Shown: one piece after another, positions 58,447-64,000 of the stretch
How positions within the stretch are numbered: the first letter of the stretch is position 1
How the letters are laid out: every line of letters begins with the position of its first letter
NCBI RefSeq assembly: GCF_013376005.1
Contig: NZ_JABMJK010000001.1
Span: 620,001-684,000, forward strand
Direction: 5' to 3'
Origin: Duganella sp. SG902
Lineage (GTDB): Bacteria > Pseudomonadota > Gammaproteobacteria > Burkholderiales > Burkholderiaceae_D
Length of the DNA: 64,000 nt
The notes under the pieces: model-generated
What the model was told of the DNA's origin: nothing
The model's database searches: none
Seen by the model: only the letters and a program-made list of their open reading frames with translations
Program-made: the position numbers and the translations under genes

Positions 58447-58559
58447 TATTCTAGGCGCTCCAAACCGCCATATCAAGAGAAATATCAAGTATCATGCCGG
58501 GCTTCGCCGCAACGCGCGCCCGGCGCAGCGTTCGGCAACCTTACACAGTGAGTAAATAC

Positions 58560-59138
58560 ATGACCAATTCGAGCCAACCTTTGCCGTCTTTCTTCAGCCG
58601 GATTTCGATCGCGATCGGTGCTTTCTTCCGCGCCCTGTCCGACGCCGACTACGCGGCCCGCCTGACCCGCATCGACGACGCGCCGCAACCGGCCGCCGCG
58701 CCGGTCGCGCCCGCCCCGGCGCCAGCACCCGCACCGGCGCCGGTGACCTTGCGCGTCGCCACCCCGGACGCCGCCCTGCAACTGCTGTCCCTGTTCCAGC
58801 GCGAAGCGCGCCTGATCGACTTCACCCAGGAAAACCTGTCCGCCTATTCCGACGCCGACATCGGCGCCGCCGCGCGCGTGGTGCACGAAGGCTGCGCCAA
58901 GGTGCTGAAGGAACACTTCACCATCCAGCCCGTGCGCGGCGAGGCCGAAGGCAGCCGCATCGAGCTGCCGGAAGGCTTTGACGCCGCCGCCGTGCGCCTG
59001 ACCGGCAACGTGGTCGGCAAGGCGCCATTCAAGGGCACGCTGAGCCATCGCGGCTGGCGTTCGGCCGAGGTGCGCCTGCCGAAACTGGCGGAAGCGCACG
59101 ACGCCTCCATCCTCGCGCCGGCGGAGGTGGAACTGTGA
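58560..59138 (+). CDS. DUF2760 protein
   Basis: 192 aa from ATG 58560. N-terminal hydrophobic or amphipathic helix (FFSRISIAIGAFFRAL), an Ala/Pro linker at about residues 42-60, then the DUF2760 body (LQLLSLFQREARLIDFTQEN, LPEGFDAAAVRLTGNVVG). DUF2760 genes typically precede two Hsp70-like genes, as here. The stop overlaps the next start (GTGA). Role unknown. Confidence 0.85.
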   Translation: MTNSSQPLPSFFSRISIAIGAFFRALSDADYAARLTRIDDAPQPAAAPVAPAPAPAPAPAPVTLRVATPDAALQLLSLFQREARLIDFTQENLSAYSDADIGAAARVVHEGCAKVLKEHFTIQPVRGEAEGSRIELPEGFDAAAVRLTGNVVGKAPFKGTLSHRGWRSAEVRLPKLAEAHDASILAPAEVEL

Positions 59139-60982
59139 GCGATCCTCGTTACGCCATCGGCATCGACCTTGGCACCACGCACAGCGCGCTGTCGTATGTG
59201 AACCTGCAAACCAGCGACGGCGAGAAAACCCAGCACGGCGTGCTGGCCATTCCGCAGCTGACCGCGCCGGGCACGGTGGAAGAACTGCCGCTGCTGCCAT
59301 CCTTCCTCTACCTGCCGCACGCCGACGAACTGGCGCCCGGCGAGAACAACCTGCCGTGGCAGCAAAGCGCGCAAGAACTGGCAGGCGTGGCCGGCGAGAT
59401 GGCGCGCAGCCGTGGCGCCACCACGCCGATCCGCCTGGTGTCCAGCGCCAAGAGCTGGTTGAGCCATCCGGGCGTGGATCGCCGTTCCGCGCTGCTGCCG
59501 AGCGACGCGCCGGAAGAAGTGTCGCGCGTGTCGCCGCTGGAAGCCTCCACCCGCTACCTGACCCACCTGCGCAAGGCGTGGGAGCAGGCGCACCCTGACG
59601 CGCCGTTCGGCGAACAGGCGGTGACGGTGACGATCCCCGCCTCCTTCGATCCGGGCGCGCGCGAACTGACCGCCGACGCGGCACGCGCCGCCGGCTACAC
59701 CAACCTCACGCTGTTGGAGGAACCGCAGGCGGCTTTGTACAGCTGGATCCAGGGCAGCGAAGGCCGTTGGCGCAAGGAGGTCAAGCCGGGCGACATCATC
59801 CTGGTGGTGGACGTGGGCGGCGGCACCAGCGACTTCTCGCTGATCGCCGTGCTGGAACGCGACGGCGTGCTGGAACCGCATCGCATCGCGGTGGGCGATC
59901 ACATTCTGCTCGGCGGCGACAATATGGACCTGGCGCTGGCGCATCTGGTGGCGCGCAAGCTGGCCGCCAACGGCACGCAGCTGGACGCGTGGCAGATGCG
60001 CGCGCTGACCTACGGCTGCCGCACCGCCAAGGAAAAGCTGCTGGCCGATGCCACCGTGGCCACCTGGCCTATCGTGGTGCCAAGCCGTGGCTCGAAGCTG
60101 ATCGGTGGTTCGATCCGCACGGAGCTCACGCGCGATGAGGTGTCGACCTTTATTCTCGACGGCTTCTTCCCGCAAGTGGAAGCATCGGCGCGTCCGGCCG
60201 TGCGCACGCGCGCCGGCCTGACGCAGCTTGGCCTGCCGTACGCGCAGGACGCCGGCATCACGCGCCATCTGGCCGCGTTCCTGGCGCGCCAACTGGGCGC
60301 GACGGCGGAACTGGAAGGCTACGCCGGCAAGCAAGGCGCCGAGGCGACTTTCCTCCATCCGACGGCGGTGCTGTTCAACGGCGGCGTGTTCAAGTCGGAC
60401 CTGCTGGCACAGCGCATCATGGGCACCCTCAACGATTGGCTATACCTGGAAGGCGCGGAACCTGCGCGTATGCTGGGCGGCGCCGATCTGGATCTGGCGG
60501 TGGCGCGCGGCGCGGCGTACTACAGCTACGTGCGTCGCGGCAGCGGCGTGCGCATTCGCGGCGGCACGGCGCGTTCGTACTACGTGGCGATCGAGTCGGC
60601 CATGCCGGCGATTCCCGGCATGGAACCGCCAATTCAAGCGCTGTGCGTGGCGCCGTTCGGCATGGAGGAAGGCAGCGAGATCGAGCTACCGAATCAGGAG
60701 TTCGGCCTGGTGGTGGGCGAGCCAGTGCAGTTCCGCTTCTTCGGTTCGTCGGTGCGCCGCCAGGATCAGATTGGCGACCTGCTGGACTTCTGGGGTCCGG
60801 ATGAGCTGATCGAGATGAACGAGATTCAGGCCACCCTGTCGCCGGAAGGCCGTCAGGCGGGCGACGTGGTGCAGGTGCGCCTGCACGCGATGGCGACCGA
60901 ATCCGGAACGCTGGAACTGGCCGCCGTGGCCAACGACGGCCGGCGCTGGAAGGTGGAGTTTGACGTTCGTTCCGCCGCCTGA
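59135..60982 (+). CDS. Hsp70-family protein (first of a pair)
   Basis: 615 aa from GTG 59135. Actin-type ATPase motifs are present: IGIDLGTTHSALSYV (phosphate 1) and VVDVGGGTSDFSLIAV (phosphate 2), and the adenosine motif region GGVFKSDLL. The C-terminal part is short and atypical; there is no DnaK-like EEVD or clear lid. Translationally coupled to DUF2760 and followed by a larger Hsp70 3 nt later. Confidence 0.88.
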   Translation: MSDPRYAIGIDLGTTHSALSYVNLQTSDGEKTQHGVLAIPQLTAPGTVEELPLLPSFLYLPHADELAPGENNLPWQQSAQELAGVAGEMARSRGATTPIRLVSSAKSWLSHPGVDRRSALLPSDAPEEVSRVSPLEASTRYLTHLRKAWEQAHPDAPFGEQAVTVTIPASFDPGARELTADAARAAGYTNLTLLEEPQAALYSWIQGSEGRWRKEVKPGDIILVVDVGGGTSDFSLIAVLERDGVLEPHRIAVGDHILLGGDNMDLALAHLVARKLAANGTQLDAWQMRALTYGCRTAKEKLLADATVATWPIVVPSRGSKLIGGSIRTELTRDEVSTFILDGFFPQVEASARPAVRTRAGLTQLGLPYAQDAGITRHLAAFLARQLGATAELEGYAGKQGAEATFLHPTAVLFNGGVFKSDLLAQRIMGTLNDWLYLEGAEPARMLGGADLDLAVARGAAYYSYVRRGSGVRIRGGTARSYYVAIESAMPAIPGMEPPIQALCVAPFGMEEGSEIELPNQEFGLVVGEPVQFRFFGSSVRRQDQIGDLLDFWGPDELIEMNEIQATLSPEGRQAGDVVQVRLHAMATESGTLELAAVANDGRRWKVEFDVRSAA

Positions 60983-60984
60983 GC

Positions 60985-63831
60985 ATGAGCAAGTACGTCG
61001 TCAGCATCGATCTGGGCACCACCAACACGGTGATGGCCTATGCGGAAGCCGGCGGCGCCGAGATCCGCTTGTTCGATATCGACCAGCTGACGGCGCCCGG
61101 CGAGATAGGTGCGGCGGCGTTGTTGCCGTCCTTGCGCTATCACCCGGCCGACGGCGAGCTGGCGGATGGAGAGCTGCAGCTGCCATGGCCGTCCGACGAG
61201 CCGGCGGTGATTGGCCGCCTCGCGCGCAAGCTCGGGGCCCAGGTGCCGGGACGTTTGGTGGCCAGTGCGAAGAGCTGGCTCTCGCATCCGCAGGTGGACC
61301 GCATGGCGCCGATCCTGCCGTGGGGTGCGGAAGCCGATGTGGCCAAGGTGTCGCCGGTGGCGGCCAGCGCTTCATATCTGGCGCATTTGCGCCATGCGTG
61401 GAATGCGCGCTTCGCCGCGCATCCACTGGAAAAGCAGCAGGTTGTATTAACCATTCCCGCATCGTTTGACGAAGGCGCGCGTGTACTAACCCTGGAAGCG
61501 GCGCGCATGGCCGGCTTGCCGTCCTTGCGGTTACTAGAAGAGCCGCAGGCGGCGTTTTATGACTGGCTATACCGCCAGCGCGATGCCCTGAGCGAGCAAT
61601 TGGCGGACACGCGCCTGGTGCTGGTGTGCGACGTCGGCGGCGGCACCACGGACTTCAGCCTGATGAAAGTCGATGCCGACGCGGCGGGTCAGCCAGCCAT
61701 CAGCCGCATCGGCGTGGGCAACCACCTGATCCTCGGCGGCGACAACATGGACCTCGCCCTCGCCCACCTGGTCGAAGCGCGCATGGCCGCGACGGCTGGA
61801 GCGGCGCGTGAGCGCTTGTCGGCGGCGCGGCTATCGCAGCTGGCGGAGCGCTGCCGGGCGGCGAAGGAATTGCTGCTGGCGGCGGACGCGCCGGAACGCA
61901 CCACGGTCACGCTGCTGGGTTCCGGTTCGAAACTGATCGGTGGCTCGCGCTCCGCCGATCTGACCCGCGATGAAGTCGCCACCCTCGTTATCGACGGCTT
62001 CTTCCCGCTCAACGAAGCGCAGGAGCCGGCCAGGCGCGCACGCGGCGCCATCGTCGAATTCAGCCTGCCCTACGCCAGCGACGCGGCCATCACGCGCCAC
62101 CTTGCGGACTTCCTGCGCCAGCATGCCGCCGCCGCGCGCGAAGCCCTTGGCCTGCCCGCCGACAGCACCGCCATCCCGATCCCGGACACGCTGCTGCTGA
62201 ACGGCGGCGTATTCCGCGCCGACGCCCTCGCGCGCCGTCTCGAGGCCGCACTGGCCGGATGGCACCAGCAACCGCTGCGCGTGCTGCACAACGACAATCC
62301 CGACGTCGCCGTCGCGCGCGGCGGCGTGGCCTACGCGCTGGGCCAGTCCGGCCGCGCGCCCGTCATCGGCGGAGGTTCAGCGCGCAGCTACTTCCTGCTG
62401 CTGGACGACACCGGGCCAGCCGACAAGCCACGCCGCGCCGTCTGCATCCTGCCGCGCGGCGCCGCCGAAAACCGCGAACAACTGCTGGCCGACCGCACCT
62501 TCGCCCTGCGCCTAGGCAGGCCGGTGCGCTTCCACCTGGCGTCGTCCACCGCGGACGCACCGCAGGCCGGCGACCTGGTCGAGCTGCGGCCCGACGAATA
62601 CATCCAACTGCCGCCCATCGCCACCGTCCTGCGCGACAGCGGCGCCGCCGACGCGCGCAGGGAAATCCCGGTCCAACTGGCCGCCATGCTGAGTGAAGTC
62701 GGCACACTGGAAGTCCACTGCGTCGCCAAAGAGGACAAGCAACGCTGGCTGCTCGAGTTCCAGCTGCGCGGCGACACCACGCCCGAAGCCGAGGCCCCCG
62801 ACGAGGCGCCCATGCCCGCCGGCCTGGCCGCCGCCCTTGAGAAAATCGACCGCATCTTCGGCAGCCGCGCGCAGCAGGTCGACGTCAAGGAAGTGAAGCA
62901 GCTGCGCGCCCAACTTGAACACCTGCTGGGCAGCCGCGAAAGCTGGGCCACGCCGGTGCTGCGCCGCCTGTTCGACGCGCTGATGGAGCGCGCCAAAGGC
63001 CGCCGCCGCTCGTCCGAGCACGAGCGCGCATGGCTCAACCTGAGCGGCTACTGCCTGCGCCCCGGCTTCGGCCACACACTGGACGAATGGCGCATCGAGC
63101 GGCTATGGGCCCTGTTTGAAAGCGGCGTACAAAACCACAAGGACAGCCAGGTCTGCGCCGAATGGTGGACGCTGTGGCGCCGCGTTTCCGGCGGCTTGAG
63201 CGTGGAGGCGCAACTGCGCGTGCTGGACGATTTCGCCTTCAACGTGCAAGCCGATGCCACTGAACGCGGCCGCCGCCCCGTCACGCTGGTCAACGGCAGC
63301 GAGGAAGACATGCTGCGCCTCGGCGCCTCGCTGGAGCGCATCCCCGGCAACTACAAGGCGGAAATCGGCGCATGGATGCTGGACCAGCTGCACAAGGCCA
63401 CCAAGGCCGCAAGCAAAGCCGCCGCCGACAAGACCCGCACCGGCGCGGCCAACCTGGCCAAGGCCGAAGCCACGCAGGGCCGCTTCCTATGGGGCCTGAG
63501 CCGCGTTGGCGCACGCCAGCCTTTCCACGGCAGCGCGCATGACGTGGTGGACACCGTCACCGTCGAACAATGGCTGGACGCGGTGCTTGCGCTGGACTGG
63601 AAAAAAGTGGAGCCGGCAGGCTTCGCCGCCGCCCACCTCGCCCGCATGACCGGCGACCGCTCGCGCGACATCAACGACACCCTGCGCGCCGAAGTGCTGC
63701 GCAGGTTGAACGCGATCGGCTCCCCCGTCAACTGGAGCGCCATGGTGCGCGAGGTGGTGCAGCTCGATCAGGCCGACGAAAAACGCATGCTGGGCGATGC
63801 CCTGCCGCCGGGCCTCAAACTGATCGCTTGA
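60985..63831 (+). CDS. Hsp70-family protein with long C-terminal extension
   Basis: 948 aa. N-terminal ATPase motifs VVSIDLGTTNTVMAYAE and LVCDVGGGTTDFSLMK are followed by the Hsp70 body to about residue 590, then an additional ~350-residue helical region that matches the DUF3731 type. Its neighbour lacks this extension. The two genes are 2 nt apart. Function unknown; a client-specific chaperone pair is a reasonable idea. Confidence 0.88.
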   Translation: MSKYVVSIDLGTTNTVMAYAEAGGAEIRLFDIDQLTAPGEIGAAALLPSLRYHPADGELADGELQLPWPSDEPAVIGRLARKLGAQVPGRLVASAKSWLSHPQVDRMAPILPWGAEADVAKVSPVAASASYLAHLRHAWNARFAAHPLEKQQVVLTIPASFDEGARVLTLEAARMAGLPSLRLLEEPQAAFYDWLYRQRDALSEQLADTRLVLVCDVGGGTTDFSLMKVDADAAGQPAISRIGVGNHLILGGDNMDLALAHLVEARMAATAGAARERLSAARLSQLAERCRAAKELLLAADAPERTTVTLLGSGSKLIGGSRSADLTRDEVATLVIDGFFPLNEAQEPARRARGAIVEFSLPYASDAAITRHLADFLRQHAAAAREALGLPADSTAIPIPDTLLLNGGVFRADALARRLEAALAGWHQQPLRVLHNDNPDVAVARGGVAYALGQSGRAPVIGGGSARSYFLLLDDTGPADKPRRAVCILPRGAAENREQLLADRTFALRLGRPVRFHLASSTADAPQAGDLVELRPDEYIQLPPIATVLRDSGAADARREIPVQLAAMLSEVGTLEVHCVAKEDKQRWLLEFQLRGDTTPEAEAPDEAPMPAGLAAALEKIDRIFGSRAQQVDVKEVKQLRAQLEHLLGSRESWATPVLRRLFDALMERAKGRRRSSEHERAWLNLSGYCLRPGFGHTLDEWRIERLWALFESGVQNHKDSQVCAEWWTLWRRVSGGLSVEAQLRVLDDFAFNVQADATERGRRPVTLVNGSEEDMLRLGASLERIPGNYKAEIGAWMLDQLHKATKAASKAAADKTRTGAANLAKAEATQGRFLWGLSRVGARQPFHGSAHDVVDTVTVEQWLDAVLALDWKKVEPAGFAAAHLARMTGDRSRDINDTLRAEVLRRLNAIGSPVNWSAMVREVVQLDQADEKRMLGDALPPGLKLIA

Positions 63832-64000
63832 CGTAACTGGCCTGCTGCGCGACAAAACCGTCAAAGGCGTCGATCAGCGGATTGTATTTGTTTATATCGT
63901 TTTCCAGCTGCGCCAGCGCGTACACCGTGGCCTCCAGCGTGGATAGCTGATCCGGCAGGTGCGCCTTGCGGATCAGGTAGTGCGACGGCGGCGTATCGCG
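63815..64000 (-). CDS. Unidentified protein, C-terminal end (partial)
   Basis: An open minus-strand frame from the window edge to TGA at 63815-63817, 61 codons, reading YLIRKAHLPDQLSTLEATVY and NKYNPLIDAFDGFVAQQAS. It overlaps the end of the Hsp70 gene by 17 nt, convergent. No family can be named from this fragment. Confidence 0.5.
   Translation of the reverse strand, partial: RDTPPSHYLIRKAHLPDQLSTLEATVYALAQLENDINKYNPLIDAFDGFVAQQASYVKRSV

Overview
The window looks like chromosome of a betaproteobacterium of the Burkholderiales, most likely Oxalobacteraceae (Massilia/Duganella type). The reasons are high GC, dense GC3-rich genes, the isc operon order iscR-iscS-iscU-iscA-hscB-hscA-fdx-iscX, a sigma factor/DUF3619/DUF3106/RDD cluster, an ilvBHC-pssA-leuA block, and many TTG/GTG starts. 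The genus is inference from gene content; no rRNA is present.

Layout. 1-1367: end of a TonB receptor and a histidine-acid phosphatase. 1503-10683: a complete selenocysteine module, fdoG (in-frame UGA with a SECIS-like hairpin)-fdoH-fdoI-fdhE-selA-selB-selC, all on + with overlapping or nearly touching genes. 10668-14655: hydrolase, chemoreceptor and cytochrome c/sugar dehydrogenase fusion. 14640-16268: DUF29 pair and a hypothetical gene. 16465-22503: a chromosomal integron. An IntI-type tyrosine recombinase on + diverges from an array of small, AT-richer genes on -, separated by at least eleven recognisable attC sites. Cassettes include a pentapeptide-repeat protein, a DUF2199 protein, membrane and secreted proteins, and two that look frameshifted.

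22643-26335: GH62 arabinofuranosidase, then pnp and rpsO. 26473-29236: BamE-like lipoprotein, outer-membrane protein, and a NIPSNAP/ABM/ArsR operon. 29307-38225: leuA-kdgK, pssA, two SIMPL-domain proteins, ilvC, ilvH, ilvB. 38671-43022: ECF sigma factor cluster and an S9 peptidase. 43023-51298: isc operon with a downstream tail (iscX, methyltransferase, threonine aldolase, pseudouridine synthase), invaded by three palindromic repeats. 51385-57266: UDG-like protein, S41-like protein, tyrosine-catabolism pair maiA/fahA with a divergent LysR gene, azoreductase, ChaC-like cyclotransferase. 57258-64000: PA0069-type radical SAM gene behind a near-perfect LexA box, then DUF2760 and two large Hsp70-like proteins.

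How the parts work together. Formate dehydrogenase needs FdhE for maturation and SelA/SelB/tRNA-Sec to decode its UGA, so lines 1503-10683 form one self-sufficient unit. The isc genes would supply the Fe-S clusters for it and for the radical SAM protein. The integron is a gene-capture platform whose cargo is mostly of unknown function. The most unusual items are the integron, the LexA-box radical SAM gene, the DUF2760-Hsp70-Hsp70 unit, and the UDG-like and S41-like proteins that lack expected catalytic residues.
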